A stretch of DNA of 64,000 nt from Crocinitomicaceae bacterium. Its GTDB lineage: Bacteria; Bacteroidota; Bacteroidia; Flavobacteriales_D; Crocinitomicaceae. Shown piece after piece: positions 48,077 through 57,352 of the stretch (position 1 is the stretch's first letter; each line of letters starts with the position of its first letter). The notes below the pieces were generated by a model, which was given only the letters and a program-made list of their open reading frames with translations, made no database searches and was not told the DNA's origin. The stretch spans positions 32,756 to 96,755 of the forward strand of contig JAQXBM010000049.1 of the NCBI GenBank assembly GCA_029252405.1. Direction: 5' to 3'. Made by a program: the position numbers and the translations under genes.

Positions 48077-50611
48077 ATGACTCTACCTAACTCCGCACTA
48101 AATCTGCTGATTTTCTGCCTATTCATTATTTCGCTTGATAATTATACGTTCAGTCAAGATTACTCCCGAAAATATCTGATATCAGATGGGCTTCCCAGTC
48201 AGGAAATCTACGACCTTCATCAGGACAAGAATGGTGTGATTTGGATTGCTTCAGATCGAGGGATAGCATCCTTTAACGGAAGTGAATTTACGTCCTATGG
48301 CATTATTGATGGTTTGACCAGTAACATGGTGTTCGGTTTCTTTGAGCAATCCGATGGAACGATTTGGTGTACCACTCGTGAACTTAGGCTGTTTTATTTT
48401 CATCCAGATACGTTAAAGTTCCGGGAATACAAATACAATGACCTTCTCTTTCAAGTGTTCGAAAAACGACAAAAATTAGAACCTCGAGCCTTGAAGGTCG
48501 GTTCCGATGGTAGTATCAAGATGAGATTCCTTTGGGAGCCTGGAGTTCTTCGAGTTTCCGGGGATGGCGAGTTTTCGTTTGAATATGTCGATAGACAAAG
48601 TTTGGGAAAAAAGCAGCCATTGAAAATTAATCTGGATAAAGATGATTACCCTTTCTTACAGTTTGCAGACGAACTTGGTCAGGAAGAGTTGGCGGGATTT
48701 GGAAAAGGAATGCGTAATCATCTTTTAGAACTGGATAATTCATATGTACGATTAACAGAATACGCTTATCAGATAGTGAACAAGAAAGGATTGGGACTAA
48801 AAGAATATGTATTGCTTGATGACTCCGTTCATGTGCTGAGTTCAGGTGCGTGTAAGAGAGGTTTTTGGATGGGACTAACGCATTCTGGAGTCAAAGTTTT
48901 TGATGAAGCCGGGCGATTAAAAAAACACTTGGCAAAAAACTACAGTATTACGACCTATCTCGAAGATGGGGATGGAGGAATCTGGTTGGGAACTCATGGG
49001 TCCGGATTGTTGTATTACGCGACGAGTAAATTAAAAGTATACCAGCCAAGCCTGCATACAGAAGTGAGATCATTAAGTCGGGATGGGGCAAATAATCTGA
49101 TGTACATTACGAATCATCGAAACGTCATTAGAGTTGATGAAGAATTAAACCATGTCTCCAGTGAAAAGGTCAATTGGAATAGAAAACTGGGGCAATATTA
49201 TTTCTCTGATCGGACTTATTACGACTTTAATTATCAGATGAATGATAAGTTAGGTATTATTGCTCGATACTCTGATAATAGACAACTTCCGCCACTTTTT
49301 TGCTTCAATAGAGAAGTTCAAGGAAGTGATGGAAGAACAGTTTTCTTAATGGATAAAACGAAGCCATCGTTAATGGATGCTGAGTTTTTAGGTGAGGAAC
49401 TTGTTGTGGCATATGGTAAGAGCGTTGCTCTGATAGATGATAAAGGAGTTCCCATGGTAATCAAGGATTTGGGAGTCAATATCAATGAGATAGATGTTGG
49501 AAATAATGGGCTCATTTATTGCGCTACTCGATGGAAAGGAGTATTTGTTCTGAATCGGAAACTACAAGTAGTTTCTCAAATCAATTCGTCTCATGGAATG
49601 CTCGGAAACTATGTGTTTGAGCTGTTTATCGATGGCGACGTACTTTGGATCGGTACGGAAAATGGACTGTCATGCGCAACAAAACAAAGAAACGGAGGTT
49701 GGAAATGCGATAATGTAAGTCTTCCCGAAGGCTTGCCAGATCTCCAAGTTTATGATATTGAGATAATAGGTGATAGGGTCTACTTGGCCACCAGAGAAGG
49801 ACTTGCTTACTTTGAGAAAAAGGACTGGCGTAAAATTATCCATGAAGAAACGCGGCTGCACTTTAGGAAAACTAAACTCATTGTGAATGGTTCGCAGCGA
49901 GAAAACCTATTAAACCTATCCCATGATGAAAATCAAGTAGAAATTCGTTTTGATCTTGTTACGTTCGCTAACTATCGAAAATTAAATTTCCGCTACAAGC
50001 TAAAAGGATTTGATGATACTTGGCAAGTTACTTCTGAGAGAAGGGTACTCTATCATTCATTGCCCGCCGGAAGTTATGAGTTCGTGGTGCAGCCACTGAT
50101 CAATGAACATCCGCGACGTGAAGTCATTCGTGAAAAAATAGAAATCTCATCGGCTTTCTACAACCGCTGGTGGTTTCATGCCTCCATTTGGGGCGTGGTA
50201 ATTCTTATTATCTGGCTTTTCTTCAAATACCGAGTCTTGAACTATAATCGCGGGGTTATTCAAGAGATTTTACGTCAGGTTTCCAGAAGACTAAGACCAG
50301 AAACTAATCAGTTTGTTGTAAGACATAACGGGAGAGATGTTCGAATCGATTCCGAAGATATACTGTATGTGGAATCAAGTCGAAATGATATCACTATTTA
50401 CACGCTCTATTCACGCTATATTGTTCGACAAAAGATCTCTGATTTTCCAGAGATGGTTCCAGATCCACGCGAGTATCTGCGCATCAAAAGATCTCTGATT
50501 ATTCGAATCGATAAAGTGACCCAAAAGGGTGCCAATACTGTCGTGATAAGGGAAGAAGAGTTCAAAGTTGGAAAGACTTATTTGGAAAATTTAAAGAAGA
50601 TTGAATTGTAG
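48077..50611 (+). CDS. Propeller / Y_Y_Y / LytTR one-component sensor-regulator
   Basis: 844 residues from ATG 48077 (the frame is open to a TTG at 48041, but that lies in the promoter). A signal segment (LLIFCLFIISL) leads into Reg_prop propeller repeats (GLPSQEIYDLHQDKNGVIWI, GLTSNMVFGFFEQSDGTIWC and later copies), then a Y_Y_Y beta domain (FRYKLKGFDDTWQVTSE), one transmembrane helix (about 698-718) and a cytosolic LytTR DNA-binding domain (DSEDILYVESSRNDITIY, REYLRIKRSLIIRIDKV). This is a membrane-spanning sensor that should bind DNA directly, with no histidine kinase. The divergent T9SS gene is a plausible target. Confidence 0.85.
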   Translation: MTLPNSALNLLIFCLFIISLDNYTFSQDYSRKYLISDGLPSQEIYDLHQDKNGVIWIASDRGIASFNGSEFTSYGIIDGLTSNMVFGFFEQSDGTIWCTTRELRLFYFHPDTLKFREYKYNDLLFQVFEKRQKLEPRALKVGSDGSIKMRFLWEPGVLRVSGDGEFSFEYVDRQSLGKKQPLKINLDKDDYPFLQFADELGQEELAGFGKGMRNHLLELDNSYVRLTEYAYQIVNKKGLGLKEYVLLDDSVHVLSSGACKRGFWMGLTHSGVKVFDEAGRLKKHLAKNYSITTYLEDGDGGIWLGTHGSGLLYYATSKLKVYQPSLHTEVRSLSRDGANNLMYITNHRNVIRVDEELNHVSSEKVNWNRKLGQYYFSDRTYYDFNYQMNDKLGIIARYSDNRQLPPLFCFNREVQGSDGRTVFLMDKTKPSLMDAEFLGEELVVAYGKSVALIDDKGVPMVIKDLGVNINEIDVGNNGLIYCATRWKGVFVLNRKLQVVSQINSSHGMLGNYVFELFIDGDVLWIGTENGLSCATKQRNGGWKCDNVSLPEGLPDLQVYDIEIIGDRVYLATREGLAYFEKKDWRKIIHEETRLHFRKTKLIVNGSQRENLLNLSHDENQVEIRFDLVTFANYRKLNFRYKLKGFDDTWQVTSERRVLYHSLPAGSYEFVVQPLINEHPRREVIREKIEISSAFYNRWWFHASIWGVVILIIWLFFKYRVLNYNRGVIQEILRQVSRRLRPETNQFVVRHNGRDVRIDSEDILYVESSRNDITIYTLYSRYIVRQKISDFPEMVPDPREYLRIKRSLIIRIDKVTQKGANTVVIREEEFKVGKTYLENLKKIEL

Positions 50612-50617
50612 GGCGTG

Positions 50618-52066
50618 TTAATCAGTTGTCGATTGGAACAAATACACACCGTCCTTTTCAAAAGACAAGGTCCATTCCGTATCAGCCTTTAATCGTTCAA
50701 TTTCCAAAGTGAGTTCCTCGGTCTGTAAAGGGAAAGGGTATTCTTTTGATGACACCAAAATGTACTTTGCACTTTTGATATATGGAAACATGAAAACATT
50801 ATCGCGCAGAGCAACATGCGGTAGATAAGGATTCTGAGCGCAAACTGCCGCTTCATCAGGAATCATTTCAATTGCTTCGCTGACGGCAGCGATGTTGTAA
50901 TCGCGCGAGTAGTGCCGACCTTTGTAAAACTGAATGTTACTTTCCTCTACATGATCAAAAGGTTGGTCGCACACTCGGAACGTGCAGACAAGAGAGAGAA
51001 TCGCAACACCCCAAAGCGAGTATTTCTTTCGTTTTTCAACTTCAATCCCTCGAATGATTTCAAATACGCCAATCGCCAAAATAGGCGCAAATTCAATGGA
51101 GTATTGTGCCCCAGTACTCCAGGTCATGGGTTGATCATGAAAGAATTTCTGGAAATAAATAGGAGCGAGCATCAACAAATAGGCTGGACGTCGAATTAAA
51201 ATGACTACACCCGAAATCAATAGAATGATGTGAGATTCTGCCTTTACGCCATCAAATCGAGAATTGGGCAGGTGGTTCGTGAAAAAGATTTCCAGCGAGT
51301 CGATTGGGTGCGTGATGAGGTGAATAAACGCCTCTGACATGGATTCACCCAAACTTTCATAGGCAAAGTGCAAATATTCACCTTCAACAGAAAGAGAAGG
51401 CATCAGCACTTTAATCACCAACATGAAATAGCAGAAGGAAGCAAAGGAAAAGCCGAGTAAAATCAACGATGATTTCCGATCCTTTCGATAAACCAATGCC
51501 AATCCTAGCATCACGAAGGTCATCCAGAATCCCATGTTCTCCTTGCCAATCCAAATGAAAATCAGCACCAATAGGGTTGCCACAAATCGTTTTTCGCGAG
51601 CGAAGTAAAAGAGCCAAGGAACGGCCATTGCTCCAATCACATTACTGTGGTAATCGTAACTGAGCGCTGAAAACACCCCGAAATAACTCATGAAAAAGAA
51701 GGTAGCAAACAAGGCAATTCTCGGTTGATCCTTGAAATAAGTATGAACACCCTTCGCGCCAACAAGAATTGCTGCAATTTGAATAACAAGTAATGTCCAG
51801 CTTCCAAAAAGATAAACGAGCGGGGAGAAGAGAATAAGATAAAGATCAAAGTGATCAGCCAAGGCCAACTCTTTGGTGTCCCAAATCATGTCCATATTCG
51901 CCATTGATCCATGGGCGTAGTCGTACATCGCGTTCGTGTACAATCCTAAATCCAAGCCGTAAGTACGAAAGCAAAGGTGATTGGCAAAAGAAATCAAGGC
52001 ATAAACAAGCACAAATCCGAAGATCATCCATGTAAATGAAGATATGCGAAATCGATTTTTTAGCAA
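50618..52066 (-). CDS. DUF2079 family membrane protein
   Basis: 482 residues, about 10-11 hydrophobic helices. The N-terminal luminal loop after helix 1, LGLYTNAMYDYAHG with a later ADHFDLYLILFSP, is the DUF2079 signature; these proteins look like GT-C-fold glycosyltransferases with Asp/Glu in the first periplasmic loop, but their activity is unproven. The first in-frame start is TTG at 52066; ATG 52027 would cut the N-terminal basic segment. A TAGCTTTG box (52101-52094, minus strand) 28 bases upstream favours the TTG. It converges with the LytTR gene, 6 bases between stops. Confidence 0.75.
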   Translation of the reverse strand: MLKNRFRISSFTWMIFGFVLVYALISFANHLCFRTYGLDLGLYTNAMYDYAHGSMANMDMIWDTKELALADHFDLYLILFSPLVYLFGSWTLLVIQIAAILVGAKGVHTYFKDQPRIALFATFFFMSYFGVFSALSYDYHSNVIGAMAVPWLFYFAREKRFVATLLVLIFIWIGKENMGFWMTFVMLGLALVYRKDRKSSLILLGFSFASFCYFMLVIKVLMPSLSVEGEYLHFAYESLGESMSEAFIHLITHPIDSLEIFFTNHLPNSRFDGVKAESHIILLISGVVILIRRPAYLLMLAPIYFQKFFHDQPMTWSTGAQYSIEFAPILAIGVFEIIRGIEVEKRKKYSLWGVAILSLVCTFRVCDQPFDHVEESNIQFYKGRHYSRDYNIAAVSEAIEMIPDEAAVCAQNPYLPHVALRDNVFMFPYIKSAKYILVSSKEYPFPLQTEELTLEIERLKADTEWTLSFEKDGVYLFQSTTD

Positions 52067-52113
52067 GGGTGATTAATTTTAATCAGCATACCTCAAAGCT
52101 AAGAAAATGTTAG

Positions 52114-52701
52114 TTAGCGCTGACGTTCAGGAGGGGGAGGAGCTTGCCTAAAAATAAGCTTCCTGTAAATGATCGTGATGAAAATACTGTTGAACGTCGC
52201 TAAAATCAACATTCCGAGCAAACTAATCGTTGTAACGGCTTGTGGGCTATACATCGCTTCTTGGTTCGAAATAATACTTTCTCGAATTTCTTCGACTGAC
52301 ATTACTTCAAATTCAGCATTCGAATCACGCATCTTTTGTAAATCGTCAGGATCATCGAGTAATTTCTCCAGTTGCATTGCTGCTTCTGAGCGCTGATGTT
52401 GGTTGTATTCAGGGTCAATCTTCGTGTAATAAAAGTAAAGGAAAACACTCACAATGATGATGTACGGAACTCCTGCAGAGAGTCCGTTTTTAATGTCACC
52501 AAGAGCATTCGTATATTCCTTTTCTGCGCTTTTGTGAAGGTAAAGTCCAATTGAAATCGCTAACAGTAAACACAAAATGTTCGTCAGAATCGGAACAGTT
52601 AAATCATATCGTGAAGCACCAACCTGTGTTGCAAATAGAACCATTTTAAGCCCTATCCAAATAGCAGCGAAAAGAAGACCGATTTTAACCGTGATTCTCA
52701 T
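52114..52701 (-). CDS. DUF4199 family membrane protein
   Basis: 195 residues with four membrane helices (about 6-25, 37-54, 73-92 and 155-178) and a soluble acidic segment between helices 3 and 4 (EAAMQLEKLLDDPDDLQKMR), the pattern of DUF4199. This family often sits beside dolichyl-phosphate-mannose-synthase-like glycosyltransferases in Bacteroidota, but none is here. Function unknown. It lies 11 bases downstream of rho on the same strand, and the DUF2079 gene follows 47 bases later. Confidence 0.75.
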   Translation of the reverse strand: MRITVKIGLLFAAIWIGLKMVLFATQVGASRYDLTVPILTNILCLLLAISIGLYLHKSAEKEYTNALGDIKNGLSAGVPYIIIVSVFLYFYYTKIDPEYNQHQRSEAAMQLEKLLDDPDDLQKMRDSNAEFEVMSVEEIRESIISNQEAMYSPQAVTTISLLGMLILATFNSIFITIIYRKLIFRQAPPPPERQR

Positions 52702-52712
52702 GTGTTCCTAGC

Positions 52713-54410
52713 TTATCCGTTCATTGTCACCAAGAATTCTTCGTTCGAAAGTGTATTACTCATACGGTCTTTCAAGAATTCCATTGCTTCAACAGGATTC
52801 ATATCTGCGATAAACTTACGAAGCAACCAAACACGTTGAAGAACATCTTTATCCATCAACAAGTCTTCACGACGAGTTCCAGAAGATGTAATGTCAATCG
52901 CTGGGTAAATTCTACGGTTCGAAATCTTACGATCCAACTGAAGCTCCATGTTACCAGTTCCTTTGAATTCCTCAAAGATCACTTCGTCCATTTTCGATCC
53001 TGTTTCAGTCAATGCTGTAGCAAGAATAGAGAGTGAACCTCCGTTTTCAATCTTACGAGCAGCTCCGAAGAAACGTTTTGGTTTGTGCAATGCATTGGCA
53101 TCGACCCCTCCAGAAAGTACTTTTCCAGAAGCTGGTGAAACCGTGTTGTATGCACGGGCAAGACGTGTAATCGAATCGAGAAGGATACACACATCGTGTC
53201 CACATTCTACCATTCGTTTCGCTTTCTCTAGAACCATGTTTGCAACTTTTACGTGGCGATCAGCAGGCTCATCAAAAGTAGAGGCAATTACTTCGGCATT
53301 TACCGAACGTGCCATGTCTGTTACCTCCTCAGGACGCTCATCAATCAACAATACAATTAAGTATGTCTCTGGGTGATTCGCCGCAATTGCATTCGCAACA
53401 TCCTTCAAAAGCATCGTTTTACCCGTTTTTGGCTGGGCAACGATCATTCCACGCTGTCCTTTTCCAATTGGAGCAAACAAGTCCATCACACGCGTCGAAA
53501 GCGTTTCTTGCTTGTGACCTGTTAAGTTAAATTTCTCGTTCGGGAAAAGTGGCGTCAAGTATTGGAAAGGAACACGATCACGAATATATGACGGCGTTCT
53601 ACCATTAATTGATTCAACCTTCACCAATGGGAAGAATTTCTCACCCTCACGCGGAGGACGTATCGATCCCATTACTGTATCACCTGTTTTCAAACCAAAC
53701 AATTTGACTTGACTTTGAGATACATAAATATCATCTGGAGATGGAAGGTAGTTGTAATCTGAAGATCGCAAGAATCCGTATCCGTCTTGCATGATTTCCA
53801 ATACTCCTTCAGCATCAACAATTCCTACAAGACTGTACTTTTCTTCATCCTCTTTCGAAGGACGATTGTCTCGTTGATTATTGTTGTTATTATTTTGGTT
53901 TCTGTTTTGATTCCCTCTATTGTTATTGTTGTTATTTCGACGGTTGTTGTCTTGTCGATTTTGAGGGTTTCGATCTCTTTTTTCGCGGTTATCGTTACGC
54001 GCTTCTTTCTTTTCCCCTTGATTTTCTCTCGCTTTCGCTGCTAAATCAATTCCTTTTGTAGGCTTTTTGTCTGCTGGAGATGACTTATCTTCAGTTTCAG
54101 CAGGTTTTTCAGCCGATACTGCTTCGTCTTTCTTTTCCTCCTTGGATTCAGGTTTTTTCTCCTCTGGCGCAGCGTCTTCAGTTTTGAACAAGCTCGGTTG
54201 TTCTTTTGATTCTTCTGGAACAGCTCGAACTCTTTTTCGCTTACGTGCAGGTTTCGCGTCCTTATCTTTTGGAACTTCCGATTTTCCTGTTCCTGCGATA
54301 GCATCAACTAGGTCGGCTTTCTTCATTTTCTCAAAACCTTCAATTCCGATGGCTTTTGCAAGTGTTCTTAATTCAGGCAGCTTTTGGCTTTGCAATTCTG
54401 TTTTATCCAT
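52713..54410 (-). CDS. rho: Transcription termination factor Rho with disordered insertion
   Basis: 565 residues against about 420 in E. coli. Residues 1-42 are the Rho N-terminal helical domain; 43-190 are a long disordered insertion, first Lys/Glu-rich, then Asn/Arg-rich ([16 protein letters not shown] and similar). The RNA-binding cold-shock-like domain follows ([20 protein letters not shown]), then the ATPase with the P-loop [12 protein letters not shown] and [12 protein letters not shown], the Q-loop and R-loop regions, and [16 protein letters not shown]. It is a hexameric RNA translocase ending transcription. Such an insertion is typical of Bacteroidota Rho and has been reported to drive condensate formation in Bacteroides. 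Confidence 0.96.
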   Translation of the reverse strand: MDKTELQSQKLPELRTLAKAIGIEGFEKMKKADLVDAIAGTGKSEVPKDKDAKPARKRKRVRAVPEESKEQPSLFKTEDAAPEEKKPESKEEKKDEAVSAEKPAETEDKSSPADKKPTKGIDLAAKARENQGEKKEARNDNREKRDRNPQNRQDNNRRNNNNNNRGNQNRNQNNNNNNQRDNRPSKEDEEKYSLVGIVDAEGVLEIMQDGYGFLRSSDYNYLPSPDDIYVSQSQVKLFGLKTGDTVMGSIRPPREGEKFFPLVKVESINGRTPSYIRDRVPFQYLTPLFPNEKFNLTGHKQETLSTRVMDLFAPIGKGQRGMIVAQPKTGKTMLLKDVANAIAANHPETYLIVLLIDERPEEVTDMARSVNAEVIASTFDEPADRHVKVANMVLEKAKRMVECGHDVCILLDSITRLARAYNTVSPASGKVLSGGVDANALHKPKRFFGAARKIENGGSLSILATALTETGSKMDEVIFEEFKGTGNMELQLDRKISNRRIYPAIDITSSGTRREDLLMDKDVLQRVWLLRKFIADMNPVEAMEFLKDRMSNTLSNEEFLVTMNG

Positions 54411-54684
54411 GGATAACTACTAAACGTGATAAATTGGGGATGATATATTTTTGAATGGAATTCTTAATCCAGTGCACAAGATTATGTGCGTTTAACGGTA
54501 CAATGATACAAATAATATGCAGTTATTCAAATTTGGAGTAAAATTAGTTGTCATTATTTTTGAACGACACTAATTGGAAGGGTGTATCCACTTCTTTTTG
54601 AGTGATTTAAATCGTTAATTGAACTTTTTCTCTTTAGCAGAGTTATTCAACTTTTTTTCTGAAATTTGCCCTTCGAAAACAATT

Positions 54685-55278
54685 ATGACCAAAGACGAGG
54701 CGATACTCTATTTACCAGTTAATGACGAAGATGATCTTCAAGATTCATACGAAGAGAAGCTATTTGAACTAAAACAGTTTTTCTTGAGTCGTTTTCCAAT
54801 GTCCAAGTTGATCATTGCCCGCATGTCTAAATTTGAGAAAGTGGAAGAGGCATTCATTGTGCTTGGAGGTGAGGTTTCATCGGCTTCCAACATTCCAGTC
54901 GTTACGTTGCCTGAATTGGGTTCGATCCACACTGTATATATATGGTACAATCGCGAAAAGAATGCCTTGCGCCTTCTGTTGTCTGCCGCTCAATCTTATA
55001 GTGAAGTGCTCGCCGTGCTGAACGAATACCTGAGAATAGCGATGCATTATGCGAAGCATTGGCAAATCGGCGTAAATGAAGAAGAGGGCAAGAGTATAAA
55101 AATCGGAGTAGAGCCAAATCCTATGGACATTCAAGAGGCGTTGAATGAGCTTTCTGAAAAAGAAACGATCGATTCTCAACACATTTTAACGCTTCCTGAT
55201 GAAAATGTCCTCAAGTCAGAGGCGAAACGATTATCTTTGTGGCTAAATTTTGAGTCTAATGAGCAATCCATACGATAA
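54685..55278 (+). CDS. Conserved protein of unknown function upstream of DUF493 gene
   Basis: 197 residues from ATG 54685; the frame is open to 54619, but the extension is hydrophobic-aromatic and improbable. The protein is acidic and mixed alpha/beta (SKLIIARMSKFEKVEEAFIVL, TVYIWYNREKNALRLLLSA), with no signal peptide and no motif known to me. Its last 20 bases overlap the DUF493 gene, so translation coupling is likely. Confidence 0.55.
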   Translation: MTKDEAILYLPVNDEDDLQDSYEEKLFELKQFFLSRFPMSKLIIARMSKFEKVEEAFIVLGGEVSSASNIPVVTLPELGSIHTVYIWYNREKNALRLLLSAAQSYSEVLAVLNEYLRIAMHYAKHWQIGVNEEEGKSIKIGVEPNPMDIQEALNELSEKETIDSQHILTLPDENVLKSEAKRLSLWLNFESNEQSIR

Positions 55279-55525
55279 ATTGAAGATCCAATTGGAACTT
55301 CAAGAATGGCCAAATGTTTATCTGTTCAAATTTATTGTCCCTAATTCAAGTGAAAAGATTGCCCAAGCAACGGCTTTGTTTGATGATAGTGCCGAACTCA
55401 ATTTGAGAGAATCTTCAAAGGGAACATACATGAGCGTTAGCGCAAAAGAATTGATGATGGACGTCGATTCGATAATTGAAAAATATAACCGCGCCTCTGA
55501 GATTGAAGGGCTCGTAGCATTGTAA
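55259..55525 (+). CDS. DUF493 (YbeD-like) family protein
   Basis: 88 residues from ATG 55259, a ferredoxin-like alpha/beta fold: WPNVYLFKFIVPNSSEKIAQ, then YMSVSAKELMMDVDSIIEKYN. This matches DUF493/YbeD small regulatory-like proteins of unknown function. It overlaps the previous gene by 20 bases and is followed 2 bases later by the next gene. Confidence 0.75.
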   Translation: MSNPYDKLKIQLELQEWPNVYLFKFIVPNSSEKIAQATALFDDSAELNLRESSKGTYMSVSAKELMMDVDSIIEKYNRASEIEGLVAL

Positions 55526-55527
55526 AT

Positions 55528-55929
55528 ATGATTTTAGCAGGATTCACATTTGATAGTACAACAGTTATTTACATTCTCTGCGTAACTCTCGGGATTCTCG
55601 TGGTGGCGATTGGATATCGTCAGTTGTTGAGATACCTCGGAAAAGGAACTCCACCAAAAGAGGATTACTGCGTGCTCTATTCTTTGGAGAAGAGCCCGGC
55701 TCAAGGTGAATTGGAATTCTATTTCACTTCGGAGATGCCAAAATCGGTAACCATGAATATTTTAGATGCAGAGATGAATTTCGTGACAGAAGTATCAACC
55801 ATCGATTGTCATAAGGGAGGAAACATCATTCGCTACGATTCAACACAGATTGCCAATGGGAACTATTTCTATTGTTTGCAAACAGCGAATCAAAAGACAA
55901 TGAAAAAAATGCGCATCAAAAACGGTTAG
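55528..55929 (+). CDS. Membrane-anchored protein with FlgD/T9SS-sorting-like beta domain
   Basis: 133 residues. One N-terminal membrane helix (about 10-32, VIYILCVTLGILVVAIGY), a short linker, then an Ig-like beta domain: SVTMNILDAEMNFVTEVSTID, a GGNIIRYDSTQIANGNYF segment and QKTMKKMRI at the end. That is the strand order of FlgD Ig-like and T9SS type A sorting domains, yet here it is held by a membrane helix rather than a cleavable signal peptide. No known function. Third gene of the 54685-55929 unit. Confidence 0.55.
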   Translation: MILAGFTFDSTTVIYILCVTLGILVVAIGYRQLLRYLGKGTPPKEDYCVLYSLEKSPAQGELEFYFTSEMPKSVTMNILDAEMNFVTEVSTIDCHKGGNIIRYDSTQIANGNYFYCLQTANQKTMKKMRIKNG

Positions 55930-56067
55930 CATGACAAGATGACAGAAAGAATTTTATGGCAAAATTCTTGATGTTTTTGTATTAGAATTAAATTTATCCC
56001 GTCTAACAGAAACCGATGTGAAACATCAAGGAGCAAAAAAGGATAGAACAAACAAAAAATTAGAATT

Positions 56068-56385
56068 ATGGCATTAGAAATAACAGATGCAAACTTTGAA
56101 GAATTAGTACTTAAATCAGACAAGCCAGTAGTGGTTGATTTTTGGGCTGAGTGGTGTGGACCTTGTCGCATGTTGACTCCAATCATTGAGAAAATGGCGG
56201 GTGACTACGACGGAAAAGCAGTAATTGGAAAAGTAAACGTTGATCAGAACCCAGGAGTATCTGCGAAGTTCGGAGTACGTAACATTCCAACAGTATTGTT
56301 CGTGAAAGGAGGAGAAGTAGCTGACAAATCAGTTGGTGCAGTTCCTGAAGCAGCGTTGACAGACAAATTGAACAAGTTGCTCTAA
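56068..56385 (+). CDS. trxA: Thioredoxin
   Basis: 105 residues, standard size. The active site is WAEWCGPCRM (C30, C33). The cis-Pro is in VRNIPTVLFVKGG, and the fold ends with a C-terminal helix. Reduces protein disulfides in the cytoplasm with thioredoxin reductase. Single-gene unit with a strong terminator after it. Confidence 0.96.
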   Translation: MALEITDANFEELVLKSDKPVVVDFWAEWCGPCRMLTPIIEKMAGDYDGKAVIGKVNVDQNPGVSAKFGVRNIPTVLFVKGGEVADKSVGAVPEAALTDKLNKLL

Positions 56386-56409
56386 GCAAAACAATAATCA
56401 AATTTCAAG

Positions 56410-56444
56410 AATCACCTTTCATTAAGTTGGAAGGTGATTTTTTT
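56410..56444 (+). terminator. trxA terminator
   Basis: Perfect stem AATCACCTT/AAGGTGATT (56410-56418 with 56431-56439) followed by TTTTT. Confidence 0.85.
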
Positions 56445-56470
56445 GTTTACTAAATCTGAGGGGAGAAGGT

Positions 56471-56489
56471 CACGGAGCTTGTCGAAGTG
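56471..56489. repeat. CACGGAGCTTGTCGAAGTG element
   Basis: A 19-base sequence of the form CACnGAGCnTGTCGAAGTG, which I recognise as a dispersed intergenic element in many Flavobacteriia genomes. It is followed by an AT-rich decayed-looking stretch (56520-56570) with repeated AATTC/CATTC words. One copy seen in this window. Confidence 0.5.
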
Positions 56490-56550
56490 CCGAACTCCGA
56501 CATCTAATCCTAGAACCCAAGCTCAACAATTCATAATTCTGCATTCTACA

Positions 56551-56578
56551 TTTCACCATTCTTAATTGATTATCTTTG
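56551..56578 (+). promoter_or_regulatory. Promoter of the gene at 56593
   Basis: TTTC (56551-56554), 16 bases, then TATCTTTG (56571-56578), an exact TAnnTTTG, 14 bases before the ATG. Confidence 0.45.
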
Positions 56579-56592
56579 CAAAAAAAAACACA

Positions 56593-57276
56593 ATGGGTTC
56601 ATCATTCATGCGACGTCTAAAATATTACGGAATTGGCTTCGGTCTTGGACTCGTTTTCGTATTCTTCTTCTTTCAGAATCGTGGTTGCTCTTGGCTTCCG
56701 GGAAACCGAGTTAAAAACACTATCCTAACGAGAATGATGGTGGTTTCAGATGAAACTGCTCAAGCATTCGAGGCAAAAGGAATTTCTAAAGAAGACGCTA
56801 TTACTGCATTAAATGATGGAGACGTCATCTTTGGTGAAAGCGATAAAAACAACGACTCAAAAGTTTACGTCATTGAGCACGAAGGGAATAAGTTTTTGTA
56901 TACGTTACCTTTCGAGAGCTTCATCACGGAAGTGAAGTTAGGAGGAAACGCCAAGCAAACTCAAACATCCGAAGATGGAATGGGAACAATTTGGCGCTTT
57001 CCAGCGGATAAAGACCTTGTTTATTTAGATTCTAGCCTTATTCTAAAATGTCAGCTTGATCAGTTGCAGATAAAAGATGCAAAAGCAGTCCTTAAAAAGA
57101 TAAAAGCATCAGGAAAAGTCGATTTTGCTAGTACAGATTTATCAGTTAGGCCTAAGCCTGAGCATTTCATCGTTTTTACCCACGATTCAATCACAGTATC
57201 GGCTAAAACGATCTGGTACAAGGACAAATTGGAGGTGCTTTCCTTCGAATTTCCATCCGAAGTAAAATGCCCTTAA
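56593..57276 (+). CDS. Membrane-anchored conserved protein (DUF4258-like appearance)
   Basis: 227 residues from ATG 56593; the open frame extends to 56566 across the promoter and is rejected. One N-terminal helix (about 10-26, YGIGFGLGLVFVFFFF) is followed by an FQNRGCSWLPGNRV turn and a soluble domain of mixed structure. The layout recalls Flavobacteriia proteins annotated with DUF4258, but I am not certain. No catalytic motif is visible. It sits 76 bases before lpxD on the same strand. Confidence 0.55.
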   Translation: MGSSFMRRLKYYGIGFGLGLVFVFFFFQNRGCSWLPGNRVKNTILTRMMVVSDETAQAFEAKGISKEDAITALNDGDVIFGESDKNNDSKVYVIEHEGNKFLYTLPFESFITEVKLGGNAKQTQTSEDGMGTIWRFPADKDLVYLDSSLILKCQLDQLQIKDAKAVLKKIKASGKVDFASTDLSVRPKPEHFIVFTHDSITVSAKTIWYKDKLEVLSFEFPSEVKCP

Positions 57277-57340
57277 GCGAATTAAACCAACGATGTTAAT
57301 AAAAGGAGCGTTCTACTATCAACGAACCCCTTGTTTTTTA

Positions 57341-57348
57341 TATTTTTG
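57341..57348 (+). promoter_or_regulatory. -7 box of lpxD
   Basis: TATTTTTG, an exact TAnnTTTG, 4 bases before the lpxD ATG. No -33 element at the usual distance is clear. Suggests a leaderless start. Confidence 0.4.
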
Positions 57349-57352
57349 ATGC

